Source: Temnopleurus reevesii | Taxonomy: Eukaryota > Echinodermata > Echinoidea > Temnopleuroida > Temnopleuridae | DNA length: 64,000 bases | Assembly: GCA_036244855.1 (NCBI GenBank) | Contig: BQKZ01001085.1 | Span: forward strand, 41,095-105,094 | Direction of reading: 5' to 3' | Shown here: piece after piece, positions 1-11,285 of the stretch | How positions within the stretch are numbered: position 1 is the stretch's first letter | How the letters are laid out: the number at the start of each line of letters is the position of its first letter | Notes under the pieces: generated by a model | Database searches by the model: none | What the model saw: only the letters and a program-made list of their open reading frames with translations | What the model was told of the DNA's origin: nothing | Translations under genes and position numbers: made by a program

Positions 1-2306
1 TTAAACTCTTACCGTTTCTCAATCTCTTGGCCCCGCGTCCTCCCCGATGGTACCATCGGCAACGTCAACGAGGCCGGTATCGCCTACTACAACAACGTCA
101 TCAATGCCCTCATCAAAGCCAACATCACCCCTATGGTGACCCTCTACCACTGGGACCTTCCTCAGGCTCTCCAGGATGAAGGCGGCTGGGAGAATGAGGA
201 CATCATTGACCACTTCAACAACTACGCCGAGCTTTGCTTTCAGAGGTTCGGCGACCGCGTGAAGCTCTGGCTCACCTTCAACGAGCCGTGGGTGGTGACG
301 TTGCTAGGGTTAGGGACAGGCGAGCACGCCCCAGGAAAAGAGGAAATTGGAACGGCCGTGTACGTTGCGAGTCATACCATCATCAAGGCGCATGCTAGAG
401 CATGGCATAATTATGACGAAAATTACAGGTCTATCCAGGTAAGAAGGGCTGCCAAACTTTACAACAAATTTCCCACTTTATTTTGGTATTACTGTATATT
501 GTGCGTGAATATATTTAATATTGATAGCCTGTAAAGGATGATGCTGAACAACACTTAAACTGATGTTTGTTAATGATTCCGGATCGTACGGATGTCGATC
601 CTTGAGTATAAACTATGAACATCAAAGAACTAACGTCTCATACTTCAGATCAAAAGGAGTGTCTGTGGATCTATACGAATGGCTTAAATCGACCGATAAT
701 CAACGAACTTGATAATCTGATAATCACAGGTCGAAACCTAATGAGAATATTGCTTAACATTGATCTGTTTCTATTTGTCTATTTTTTATATAATGTAGAA
801 AGGACAAGTAGGGATCACTTTGAATTCTAACTTTGTGGAGCCGTTCGACCGCAGCAACCAATCAAGCATCGATGCCGCTGACCGCAGTCTGCAGTTCAAC
901 CTTGGTTGGTATGCACATCCAATCTTCGTCAACGGAGACTATCCCGAGGTCATGAAGGACCTCATCGGTCAGAAAAGCGCGGCTCAGGGTTTCAGCGAGT
1001 CACGACTTCCAGCATTCACCGAAGAAGAAAAAGCCTACATTCGGGGAACGAGCGACTTCTTTGGGTTGAATCACTACACCAGTAACTACGCCATTGACGG
1101 TGGCCCGAATCTCAACAGCACACCGAGTTATTGGGCAGACTCGGATGTCGTCGGATGGCAGGACGAAGATTGGCCGACGTCAGCTTCGTCATGGCTTCGG
1201 GTCGTGCCCTGGGGTCTCCGAAGACTACTGGTGTGGATCAAGGAGCAGTATGGCGAAGACATGCCTGTCTACGTCACGGAGAATGGCTACTCAACGGAAG
1301 ATGTTCGCGAACTGGATGACGTCATGAGACAGAGATATTACACCTCTTACATCAACGAAGTGCTGAAAGGTAATAAGTCTTACAGAGGAATTGCTCCCAG
1401 ACAGTGATACGTGATCTCAGTGGATGGAGCAAAATACATTAATCAAACTCTGAAAATGTTGGCAGCCATTTCATGCATGTAGGTTGCCAATTTAAGGAGC
1501 TCATGAGGGGTGTAAATCTAACCATTGAAAATGTCTAACTTTTGAATGGATCGTCGGATTTTGCTCAAATGTTTACAGTTTGATCCTTGTATGTTTCATC
1601 CACTGAGAGGACATAAAAGTCGAGTTGAAATTTCCCTTTAATTGTTTTTGTCGAATTACCTCTAGTTGGCTTTGCTGACAAGTCATTGATCATGTTAATA
1701 AATGACTCCGTGATCGTTTTATGATACATTCAAATCCGCTATATTACATACGCGACAATTGATGATACGCCTTTCTCAACATAAAAACTTGTTACCTATG
1801 TTTCGGTGTCGCCGTTAAGGGGGGGGGGAGAAGGCACAACAACCCCCCCCCCCCCCCCTCTCCCTTGGAGTCACCTATATTACATAATAGAGAAACTTAT
1901 TGTCAATAATGCATGAGAAACAAAAAATATTAGTTATCTTTTCTAATGTTCTCTTCCAATTTCAGCCATTAACTTGGACAACGTCAACGTAAAAGGATAC
2001 ACGGCCTGGTCCCTCCTTGATAACTTCGAATGGGCGGAGGGCTACTCGGAACGCTTTGGCATGGTGTATGTCGACTTCAATGATGACGATCGACCTCGTG
2101 AACGAAAGATCTCGACCAATATCTACGCCACGATCGTCGCGAATAACGGATTCGCGAATACTAGTGCAACGGAATCGCCAATGACAACGGAGTCACCAAT
2201 GACAACGGAGTCACCAATGACAACAGGGAAGGCAAACTCCAATAAGGCGCTGAATGTCTTCTTTATGAGTCTTATCACTCTAGTTGCTTATCTTCTTTTT
2301 CGTTAG
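1..2306 (+). CDS. Glycoside hydrolase family 1 beta-glucosidase / lactase-like protein, 3' part (partial at window start)
   Basis: Three exons read in frame: 1-438, 799-1369 and 1966-2306, joined by GTAAGA/TAG and GTAATA/CAG introns; the total is 449 residues. Family 1 enzymes hydrolyse beta-glucosides or beta-galactosides by a retaining mechanism. Seen: YRFSISWPR near the left edge, [10 protein letters not shown], the acid/base motif TFNEP (Glu codon 283-285), FFGLNHYTS, the nucleophile motif VTENGY (Glu codon 1279-1281), and the C-terminal [17 protein letters not shown] block. Both catalytic glutamates are present. After the barrel come three TESPMT repeats and a terminal hydrophobic stretch ([16 protein letters not shown]) ending only one residue before the stop. 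This suggests a GPI-anchor signal, so an extracellular membrane-bound enzyme. About 70-80 N-terminal residues, including any signal peptide, lie left of the window. The exact substrate (lactase-, klotho- or glucosidase-like) cannot be decided. The coding exons are clearly more GC-rich than the surrounding DNA. Confidence 0.95.
1443..1610. mobile_element. Fragment of a foldback element in GH1 intron 2
   Basis: The stretch containing TTGGCAGCCATTT, GGTTGCCAATTTAAGGAGC and GGATCGTCGGATTTTGCTCAAAT matches, over about 160 bases, the right arm of the large foldback element at 46661-47210. Only one arm is present and no terminal repeat is seen, so it is a truncated copy. Confidence 0.7.
2169..2222 (+). 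repeat. 18-bp coding tandem repeat (TESPMT x3) in the GH1 stalk
   Basis: Three successive 18-base units each encode Thr-Glu-Ser-Pro-Met-Thr. Units 2 and 3 are identical at the DNA level and unit 1 differs at two third positions. The Thr/Ser/Pro content is typical of an O-glycosylated stalk between the catalytic barrel and the membrane tail. Confidence 0.9.
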
Positions 2307-2399
2307 CTAGATGTAAGGTTTATAAAGACATTGTAATGTGTTGCTTTGTTGCAGCATACGATGTGGAATTTCAAAGAAAATTGAGTAATAAGCGGGTTT

Positions 2400-2405
2400 A
2401 ATAAA
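2400..2405 (+). other. Candidate polyadenylation signal of the GH1 gene
   Basis: AATAAA lies about 94 bases after the GH1 stop codon. It is the first perfect hexamer downstream, so it is a reasonable poly(A) signal, but no transcript evidence is visible. Confidence 0.5.
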
Positions 2406-3505
2406 AGATCTAAATTTCATGCATTCTTTACAGCAAAGGTTGTTGTTGACGACACGAACGCTTGCTCTAGGCTTGCCCGACACAGCAATAATATGGAAGT
2501 TAAATTGTTACTAACCGCTTCAAGGAATGCCAATTAACTACCGTCGTTGAGGAAAAAAATACTTGCATAAATTTTAATCTATTAGTAAACAGGTATATTA
2601 ACAGATAAGATATTCGCTTGAATATGAAAATGTTTTATCTCTATTCACATTGCATAGTAAAACAAGACAACATCAAAAGCGGAAAAGTGTAGGTCAGTAT
2701 CAAACGACTTATCTGTGCATCTGAGCAAGTAAGTTTTATGTTTATTTTTGCGATAGTTTTGGTTTAACTGAAATAGTATAACAGTGTAGACCATTACGTG
2801 CATAATATTTAGACCTCATCATGAACAGAAATATATAACAAATACATGAAATCGAATAATATGCTTTAAAGAATGAACAATAATTAAGTAACTTTTTGTA
2901 ATGAAGCTGTTAAGAAACTGATGAATTGCCGAAAAAAATATAGTTCAATCGACTCATCATAAATGTTAGTATAAACCAAATGAATATTTACACCTAAAAT
3001 GCTTTATTATATTTTCTTTTTATATAATTCAGTATGCGTAAATGTCTATACTGAAATTATCCTATGTCTATCAAATCTCGCTTTAGATGAAAGCGCACGA
3101 AGCGGACTTCCGTTCAACTGTTATATGTTTTTTTTAATGACTAATCATAATTATGTCACAAACTGGTAATGACATTGCCATGATTTATCATTAACTAATG
3201 ATTATGACGTATATATTTGTACAAAGGTTGCTGACTTTGCAGAGCTTCTGTCGACAGAAGCCATTGTTTTAGAAATGAACTTTAACTGAAATAAACATCA
3301 AGTAGACAAATTAATTTTGTATTTGTATTTGGTCTGAGTTTTGCGACATAATATCCATTATGTCATGCCTTGATAAATTATGATACACAAAGTTGCTAAA
3401 GGTCATTTAAATAACCACAAATCTGCTAAGCCGCTGATATTATAAAACATTGAACTGCAAAAACTTACACAAATAAAAACAAAACAGAAGGTGCAACATG
3501 AGTGG

Positions 3506-3810
3506 AGGCGCCGTAGTGTAGTGGTTCTGACTCTCGCCTTTCGACCAGAGGGTCGTAGGTTCGAATCCCACCTATGGCGTCAATTTCCTTCAGCAAGAAA
3601 TTCATCCACATTGTGCTGCACTCAACCCAGGTGAGGTGAATGGGTATACCTGGTAGGAATATTTTCCTTGAAATGCCAAGTGCGCTAATAAAGTAGCTGC
3701 CGGGCTAAAGCCAGGGTAATAATGTTGCAATTGTAGAGCGCTTAGAGAATTCTAATGAAGAGTTGATAAGCGCTATATAAAAGCCGTGTATTATAATCAT
3801 TATTATTAAT
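3506..3810 (+). mobile_element. tRNA-derived SINE, near full length
   Basis: The head looks like a tRNA gene with an A box (TAGTGTAGTGGTTCTGAC) and a B box (GGTTCGAATCC), followed by a tRNA-unrelated body (CTTCAGCAAGAAATTCATCC, CTGCACTCAACCCAGGTG) and a tail ending AGCGCTATATAAAAGCC plus an ATT-rich run. A second, 5'-shortened copy of the same body lies at 21690-21950. The internal RNA polymerase III promoter and A/T-rich tail are standard for SINEs. Confidence 0.85.
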
Positions 3811-4235
3811 ATTGCACGTCACGGAGTCGGTAGCCAATAGGGTGCATGAAACACAAATGAAAGTGGTTTATACTCACGATGGTTTCATAATCTGCAACAG
3901 TGCAGCTTGAAATACTTTGTCAGATTCATATAGGCCTACACTTAGTTATTCTGAAGGTTTATTTTCCAACGATTCGGTTTCTCATTCTATAGCAGGAAAA
4001 TGAAAAGAGTTTATCATACCTAAGTTTCATTATTGAGAAGTGCGAAAGTCCGATCTGAGAAGGAAAGAGTTTACGTTTTTCGTTTGTTCGAAAAAGGTGA
4101 AAATATCCTAAGTCCGAAATTGAAATAAAATTGGTTATTCCTACAATATTATATAATTATATATCATATTGCATCGAGTTTTGCAACAGATTTAACCTTT
4201 TCGCAATGTGCGCCTCTGTTTTACTTATCTGCAGA

Positions 4236-4262
4236 GTGAGAAGAAAGAGATAGGAAGAGAGA

Positions 4263-4301
<39 letters not shown>

Positions 4302-4318
4302 GGGGGGGAGAGAGGGAG
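4236..4318. repeat. (GA)n microsatellite with adjoining G run
   Basis: A purine tract dominated by GA dinucleotides ends in GGGGGGGGAGAGAGGG. Frames across it give only Glu/Arg low-complexity peptides. Confidence 0.9.
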
Positions 4319-4799
4319 TGTAACTGTGATCGAAACAGACGGTATGGTGCAGAAGATGAAAATAATCAACTTGATAGGGAAAATTTAGAACAATTCCCAT
4401 TTAAATAACTGTACTTATACCTTGGATAATATTGTCCAAAGTTATTCATCTTCTTTTGAAAAGTAATTTTCATCATTTTCCCATATCATAAGTACGCTAA
4501 AGAAATGTCAATGTATATTTGTTAATTTAATTTGGCGCATGCTCTTTCTAACTCCTGATGGCAAAGTGATTCAGCAAAATACGTTCAGAGATAAAAATAT
4601 TATATTGTATTGTATTGTAATTTTGACACGCTTTTCAAACGTGTATCGCTTTTGTGGACTCAACCTGTATAAACAAATATTTCATCGTTTCATAACCCTA
4701 AAGCAAACATTGCACACGTATATATTTATGATCATTTATATAATGGAACAGGAAGATGGAATGTTCGTTTTTATTTTTTGTGGTCGTTACTCAACTCTT

Positions 4800-4977
4800 G
4801 ACTCCCCCTTCCCCCCTCTCTCTCCCTCTCTTCCCCCTTTCTCTTTCTCTCTCTCTCTCTCTCTATATATATCTCTCTCTCTTTTCCCACCTCCCCCCAT
4901 CTCTCTCCCTCCCCTTATCTCTCCCACTCCATCTTTGCTCTCTTTCTCACTCTCTCTTTCTCTCTGTTGTCCCTTTA
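4800..4977. repeat. (CT)n-rich polypyrimidine microsatellite
   Basis: About 180 bases of almost pure C/T with a short TATATATA interruption at 4863-4871. Two overlapping frames through it give Ser/Leu/Pro low-complexity peptides and are not genes. Confidence 0.9.
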
Positions 4978-7586
4978 GCCCATCTCTACCTAAATCATCC
5001 TAAAACTTGTAGAAGTGTTTTTGTTTAATTGTTGATGGTCTTGGAACGTTGCTGCCTATAGTCAGATGTCGTTCGAGAATGACTTCCATTCTTTGGATTT
5101 CAACAGTGAAAAAAGATAGGAATTGGGGAAGTCATATACAACTTTGAAATGACTTTGAAATTTCATTGAAAAATACGACTTTGAAACACCGAAATATTTT
5201 GAAAAAGCTTCTTTATTAATGTAATGATGTTATTGATCATTTACGCCAGATTAAACAAATTCTAACTTAATCATAAACGCACATTTATCAGAAAGATAAT
5301 CCGATCAAAACAATAAAAAGATTTAAGAAATATGTATGTGAAAGAGATATATCTTCGGAGTTTGGCCCCAGTAAAAAAAAGGGAAATACCGTAAATTAGT
5401 CTAAGACGCTTTGAAGGGGGGGGGGGGGGCGCATTTCACCGAGCGAGCCCATTTCCCCCTACAAATAATTCTGACAATTAGCCCCTCGATCCCCTCGCCA
5501 AAACACTTGAATGCGTGTAAATCAAGCCAGCACTGCAAGCAATAAACTAAGAAAGAAATATATAAAAGGGTCTTAAACTTTATTTTGGGCTCCAGAGCCG
5601 ATACCGGCTTACTATTTGAGGATTCAGTAAGCCCCCCAAGTTTACGGGGGTAAATTCCATCATTTTCAAAAGTGTGTATTGACATAAATAGGCGTATTTA
5701 TATGTATCCAAACATTCCAAAGTTTAGATTTATTCTTTTTATTTGTTATCAAATAAATGCATCCGTGTATTATGTTTTGGTATCAAAAGTGCACTTCGAT
5801 CAAAGATTGATGTCTGTTGAGGACCTCTAAATATTCTTTAAAGTTAGTTGAAGTGAACCCCTTTTTGTTGATTGTACAGCCACTCGGTTTTGAATAATCT
5901 TCCTGCCTCTGGACTGATGATACGTTTGTCCACCGACAGTTAGAAAAAAAGTGGAGATTTTAACTTGCGACAATGGGAGCACATAATTATTTGGGGTGCA
6001 ATTTCAGGCGTGTAGCTAGGGGTGGGCGGAGGGGGCGAGCGCCCCGTAAATTTCTGGATGGAAAAAAAGGAGAAAATCAAAGGTGCAGAATGAGTTGTAA
6101 GGCCTCTTTTTCCTCTTTTACTTTTTTTTTATGCTCTTCAGCACCCTCTCCTGGGAAGTGAAAGCACCTCTTAGAATTATATTGATTGTTAGCTCGCCGG
6201 TGAAATATAATACAATTTAAAAAAAATATTTTTATCTATTCATTTTATAATTTTTGCTCGTATAATAATGTCTTGGAACACACTCCGCCCCTCCCGTTTC
6301 AAGGCAATTCTGGCTGATTATTATATTTTTTTCCGCATGGTTCAATATTTCACGGAATATTTTGAAACTGATTACCCACACAATAAGGGATCGATTTATT
6401 CAAAGCTAAACCATCTACCAATCCTTCATAACCCAGGTTCAAACTTAATAAACGTTCTTTTTTCTTTTTTTTTCTTGGGTAAAATACTAGTATCTTGTAA
6501 AAGAAGATGTTATCTATTCAACCTTAAAATTAAATCGAACGCCAATTCAATGCTTATTCATAATGATATTCAAATCAAATTCAAAACTGGCTTGTAATTG
6601 TTGTATCTGCACAGTTAAATACACTGCGTGCGGATCTATTGTTCCATGACCCACTTTATTTCACGGAAATAGTTTATATCGTGTTCTCAAAGGTCCCCGC
6701 CGATACGCGCATATAGGCCCATATCGTGTTCAAAATATTTCAATTGTAAGCAGAACTGCTAATGACTTCATGTTCGCACCCAGGGTTTTAAGACCTGGGG
6801 GGGGGGGGGGGGTTAGAGGCTCGACCTTTTGAGAGAGGTCATGAACTCAATTTTTTGGTCCCCGGGGTCAAATTGGGCTGACAAGCAACAATCAACCACC
6901 CAGAAAAAAAACCCGCTCACATTTGCCGCCCCTGCAGCTACTTAGTGCCATTTTAACGTCAAATTAAATTTTGTGCCCCTAGCTCTGCTTGTCTGCTTTA
7001 GCTCCTGGAAGGGGGTGAGGCGGCAAAAAGTATAGCCCTCCAACCCCTGGTTTTAAAGTCATGCGCATCATTTAGTTCTCTTACTAAATCTTTGAAACAA
7101 CTGGAAACATAATTTAAAAAAAAAATCCAACACATACACCCAACTCAGAAATAAAAACTCTTTTTTTTTGCAATATCCCCAATTCTATATTCATTAGACA
7201 TGAAAAATACCCACTGAAATGCCATCTCTTTAATTGGAGGGGGATTGACAGACATAAAAATTGAAAATAACAAAAACAGAAAGCCCCTCCCCCATGAAAT
7301 TTTTCCGCCCACCCGTTCAACCGCCTGCATATGCGCCTGATATTCTACTCTCACTGTTTTACACTGTCACCTTACATCTGGAAGCCTCACTTTCTCTACC
7401 TCCCCCTTTCACAATAAAACCTACCACATCAAAACGACCTTGAAACAATTACTTCCCCATACACCCTTCCCCTCTCTTAAGCCCCCTCTTGACAAGATTC
7501 ATCTCATCTAAATACATCGTACCTGTAATCTCCAAGATTTAAGAGCGCCACCCAGTCTCAAAACCAAACAATCATACCAGAGATGC

Positions 7587-7712
7587 CATCCATTCTGGAA
7601 TATGAATGATGTGTATTTTCACTTGAATTCAAAGCTTTTATTAAAAGTTAAAAAATATTCATACGTTGCATTATTCACATTTCAATAATTATCTCATGCA
7701 TATTCTGAAATG
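7587..7712. mobile_element. Short inverted-repeat element (CATTCTGGAATATG family), copy 1
   Basis: It begins GCCATCCATTCTGGAATATG and ends CATATTCTGAAATGATTGG, whose reverse complement resembles the start. A relative with the same ends lies at 35374-35546. No coding capacity. Diverged, so edges are approximate. Confidence 0.55.
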
Positions 7713-8402
7713 ATTGGAACCTCTAAAATACAGTCAATATCATAATACAACACACAGAGTGAATCAAGTTCATTTTAAAAGATATGTTTTTTAAATTTCT
7801 TTATTCCAATGCTCACTCTCTTATGTCCAATTTTACTGGACCATCAGGCAATGTTTTCAAACCACAATGACACCAATATTTATTACACTTTTGTCAAATT
7901 GATTCCTAAGGCATGCCCGGATATCGGAAGAAAGTACACATACATGTATTAAATATCAGGGATTAATACACTCTCCCACATTTCAAGATATCTAACAGGT
8001 TTATGATCTATGACTCCAAAATAAAGAAAACATACCTCTATGTATTAGTGTATATCTGGTAGATGAAACATTATGCAAAATACTCTGGAATATAAATTTG
8101 CTCCATTATCAACAGGAAAGATTTACATTTCCTAATATTAAAACAAAAGTTATCAAAACATCAGAAAGGAGAGAGACCCAAAGATTTTTACAGTACACTG
8201 TATAGTATAAAATGGGGTATATGAAAAAAAAGAGTGATTATGTTTTGAGGGCAACTGCGAGTCAAGATATCATGCTACATGTTATTACTCAAAATGCTCT
8301 GAACGATATATATGGTCCAGTGATCCTACTGTGATCCAATCGTCCTCAGCTCCATAGTGATAATGGATAAGTGAAATATTTTGATTAGCACTGTAACTAC
8401 TA

Positions 8403-8732
8403 CAGTCACGCCTCTTTATAACGAGATCCTTGGGTCCAGAGAAATTATCTCTTTATGTTGAAACCTTGATATATCAGGGCCAAAATACAATAAAATATAA
8501 AGAGATAGGACCAGGGCCCCGTAACAAAAGGTTTGCGATTAATTGCTAATCTGTAAGCGATTGATATCAATCGCAAGTCTATGGCAAATCGTGTACTAAA
8601 GTTGTCAATTGATTGCAAAATTAATTAGCGATCAATCGCAAACCTTTATGTAACGGGGCCCAGGAAAACTACCTTTGTTATAACAAGATCTGATCTTGTT
8701 ATATCAGTGCTCTTTATAATGAGGTTGGACTG
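8403..8732. mobile_element. Pogo/Tigger-like MITE carrying a nested MITE
   Basis: The ends CAGTCACGCCTCTTTATAACGA and TTTATAATGAGGTTGGACTG are imperfect inverted repeats of the CAGT...CCTC..TATAA type known from pogo/Tigger-derived elements. The preceding TA fits a TA target. A different hairpin element is inserted at 8514-8661. No transposase is present. Confidence 0.6.
8514..8661. mobile_element. Hairpin MITE (GGGCCCCGTAAC family), copy 1, nested
   Basis: The ends GGGCCCCGTAACAAAAGGTTTGCGATTA and ATCGCAAACCTTTATGTAACGGGGCCC are nearly perfect inverted repeats. The middle (AAGTCTATGGCAAATCGTGTACTAAAG) is shared with the copy at 47824-47951. It sits inside the older element at 8403-8732. Confidence 0.85.
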
Positions 8733-9134
8733 TGCAATCAAACATGAGAATTGTAAACTTCAAGACATGAAAAATGAATGAGTCTCAGCTAAAGAATTAC
8801 CCAACTGACTTTTGAGAGTAATTTGAGTTATTAGGCATCTCTTACATTGGGTGATACTCATGAATGTCAGTATTCCTATAAAAGTCCAAGTCACATAGAG
8901 GCCTAGAAGCAACACGATTGAACATGTCTGTTTGTTCAGTCTAAAGTTTACTGCCTCCGAACAAAGAGTCATGTTTAGTAGTGTTCAGTCGGGGCCTCTA
9001 TGTGACTGGGGCATAAGAAGCTAATTCCAAGCATTCTCAGAAATTTAATAGTCATCAGTGGCTGATTGCAAGAAATGATGTTGGCTATGTAAGACTTGCA
9101 AAGTTGTATCAGCTTATGGGTCTCTCTGAACATA

Positions 9135-9304
9135 CAGTGGAAACTCAGTATAAAGAGATAACAAAATATCTGATATAAAGATGTCAAAAATCTGGTCCCA
9201 GTTCTTAATAACTTATTTTTTTTGTTTAACTCTGCTACAAAGAGATTACTGCTACAACAAGGCATTTTTGATAGTCCCAAGAACCTCATTATACTGAGTT
9301 TCCA
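9135..9304. mobile_element. Pogo/Tigger-like MITE, copy 2
   Basis: It starts TACAGTGGAAACTCAGTATAAAGAG and ends CTCATTATACTGAGTTTCCAA, an inverted repeat. The internal block GATATAAAGAT...ATCTGGTCCCAG...AACAAGGCATTTTTGAT is shared with 14634-14880. Confidence 0.7.
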
Positions 9305-9940
9305 ATATAATACAAAATTGTTGACATGTCTTAGCTACTAGAGTATCATAGATGTTAAGACATCTGTGGAAGAGGATAGCTAATATTACTTCTTGTAAGT
9401 TGTCCCCGATATATCACAATGATTTACACATCCTCAACATGAAGCTATTACGGTCAACATGCATGAAATGAAATCCAATGCGTCCAAAGCTCTTGATGTC
9501 GCATATTCGTGGATAGATTTGATTTCATCACTACAAAACTATCTCGGGATGAAAGACTCATAAGTTTTGGGCATCAGTTGGCTGAGTGAACAGCAGTGAA
9601 ACACATGTGGTGAGTGCTAAACAACTTCACTCAACAGGTACATCAAAATATTGCAGCGATGGAACTCTCCAGAATAGAAAATCCCTGATGATATTTTCTA
9701 CTGCAAATATAGAATGATTTAATATGATGTCACAGTCAACCATTTTGGAGGGCAATAAAAAGAGATACTTGTAAATAAGAATATGAAAATAATGGATAGT
9801 CACAGGCTGATGCACATGGGATCATTCTTTACTTCCAACATGGTGGATAAATGACATCTCTGGAAATGCTCTATAAACATCCCAAGCAATAGTCAGTTCT
9901 TCAGGTCATACAACATTTGGGTCATCTACCCAAACTATTC

Positions 9941-11262
9941 TCATGAATCCTGATCTGTGGTTGGTTGGTTGATACCCCATGTTGCATAGTCCTGCTGCCG
10001 AGCGTCTGTGAATCCTCCAAACTCTGCTCCTTTGTAGAACACTGTCAGATCAAAAAACACAAGATGTATATTTTTATGTACCCATGTACATATATAAGAA
10101 TTTGCTATGAGCTAATCATCATTATCATTAGAGCGGCTAAAATTTCAAACAAGATTCACATTTTATCAAAGTTGTCAGCATGACAAACTTTTAAAACAAT
10201 GTACTCGTGATTTTCAGATTGAAATAATTATTGAGAGTCTCCAGGCAGGAGAGGGGGGGGGGGATGGCTTCAGTATGTCCAAGCCTATGAGGGTGCATAA
10301 AAATGGTAATACCCAGCCATCCTCCCCCACTTTTCAAAATATTCCACAGACCCTGATCAATAACATAAACAAATATTTAAAACATTTCAAATAAATACAG
10401 TGTTTTTATTGCTCTTTAATTCATATTTCCATGAATAATTTAGAATATTATTCAAGCTCAAATGCAAGACATTTTTTTCATTCACTGTTAAACTTTGGGG
10501 TCTTATCACCCATAACAAAATCGAATTTAATCTCTCTACTTACTTTCTAGAACATTAGGGTGACTCTCATGCATATACTTCCTGAAATCTATGACAAAAG
10601 AAGAGGGAGAGAGAGAGAGAGAGAGAGTGAGAACATATCAAGATTTCATCTGCTTGCATGGCAAGGATCTTGACTGATTTTTAAACAGCACAATTACAAT
10701 AATATGGCCATATGCAGTGTGATTTTTTTTCATGTCAACAAAATTGAAACGAAAGACTTGACCATGTACATGGAGGCTTCTATAGGAAATGAGAGTTTGT
10801 TTTTTCAAAGAAAACTTTTACAGGTGAATTAATTTACATGTTTCTTCGCTAATGCTTGGAAAGGTAGCAATTTTATAACACAGTGTATTGCTACTTTCAC
10901 ATTATTAATTTTGGCAAAGTGAAGTATGTTACACAATGACATAATGGCTTGAATTCGTCCCCTAAAAATGAAAGTATATAAAAGAATGTAGGTGTTTTGT
11001 TTTCATTTAATTTGCCAATGGATTTTCTAAAAAAAACTTATTAGCTTTTCGTGCTTTTTTGACCGTCAATTACAAGTCAATCACAGGTATTTCAGGTCAA
11101 TCACAAGTAATTTGATTCAACATTTGAATTCTTCTCACCTTGTTGCGTATTCATCTTGTGCCATACATAATAAGCACCTCCAAAGAAAGCTACCTCAGCG
11201 TATAGGACCCACTTCATCCCTGTCCATAGGCGTTGCCCGCCCTTGTTGGTAAATTTGAACAT
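9941..11262 (-). CDS. CEBPZOS: CEBPZOS homologue, small single-pass (mitochondrial) membrane protein
   Basis: Three minus-strand exons were assembled by hand: 11262-11139, 10588-10544 and 10041-9941. All junctions have GT/AG ends and compatible phases (donors GTGAGA and GTAAGT; acceptors TCATAG and TGACAG). The product has 89 residues; human CEBPZOS has 80. Similarity to the family is clear along its length: VLYAEVAFFGGAYYVWHKMNTQQ matches the human segment with VL-AE-GAY-KM-T-Q spacing, then DFRKYM follows (human DFRQTM), then FYKGAEFGG and D-ATW near the end. One hydrophobic segment, about residues 18-34, is the likely membrane anchor; the human protein is mitochondrial. The frame is open from the ATG at 11262 upstream to the acceptor at 11286, so an upstream exon could add residues or only 5' UTR. 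The gene lies head to head with ERCC2. Not certain: the true start, and whether function is conserved. Confidence 0.85.
10243..10264. repeat. G-rich run in CEBPZOS intron 2
   Basis: GGCAGGAGAGGGGGGGGGGG is a purine/G run, one of several long G homopolymers in the window. Nothing else of note in this 500-base intron. Confidence 0.7.
10598..10628. repeat. (GA)n microsatellite immediately upstream of CEBPZOS exon 2
   Basis: AGAAGAGGGAGAGAGAGAGAGAGAGAGTGAG begins about 10 bases from the exon edge at 10588. On the gene's own strand it is a (CT)n run, so it forms an extended polypyrimidine tract for that acceptor. Confidence 0.85.
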
Positions 11263-11285
11263 TATGGCAATGATCTTCAGTGAAT

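Larger units (their letters stand above)
2307..9940. other. Non-coding region between the GH1 gene and the CEBPZOS-like gene
   Basis: No credible exon was found on either strand. The stretch is AT-rich and holds a SINE (3506-3810), a (GA)n and a (CT)n microsatellite, several long G runs (around 5416, 6798 and 10253) and small inverted-repeat elements listed separately. The open frames here are short, unsupported by splice sites or recognisable protein motifs, and often run through simple repeats. The part nearest 9940 may be 3' UTR of the minus-strand gene. Confidence 0.6.

Noticed and set aside
3506..3580. A possible functional tRNA gene
   Set aside because: A and B boxes are present, but the sequence continues into a SINE body shared with a second locus and lacks a clean acceptor stem.
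4157..5028. Several frames of 66-154 codons
   Set aside because: They run through (GA)n and (CT)n microsatellites and have no motif or splice context.
6005..7040. Stretches such as GTGTAGCTAGGGGTGGGCGGAGGGGGCG and the G-run near 6798 as possible named elements
   Set aside because: They look like worn repeats, but I could find neither matching ends nor a second copy in the window.
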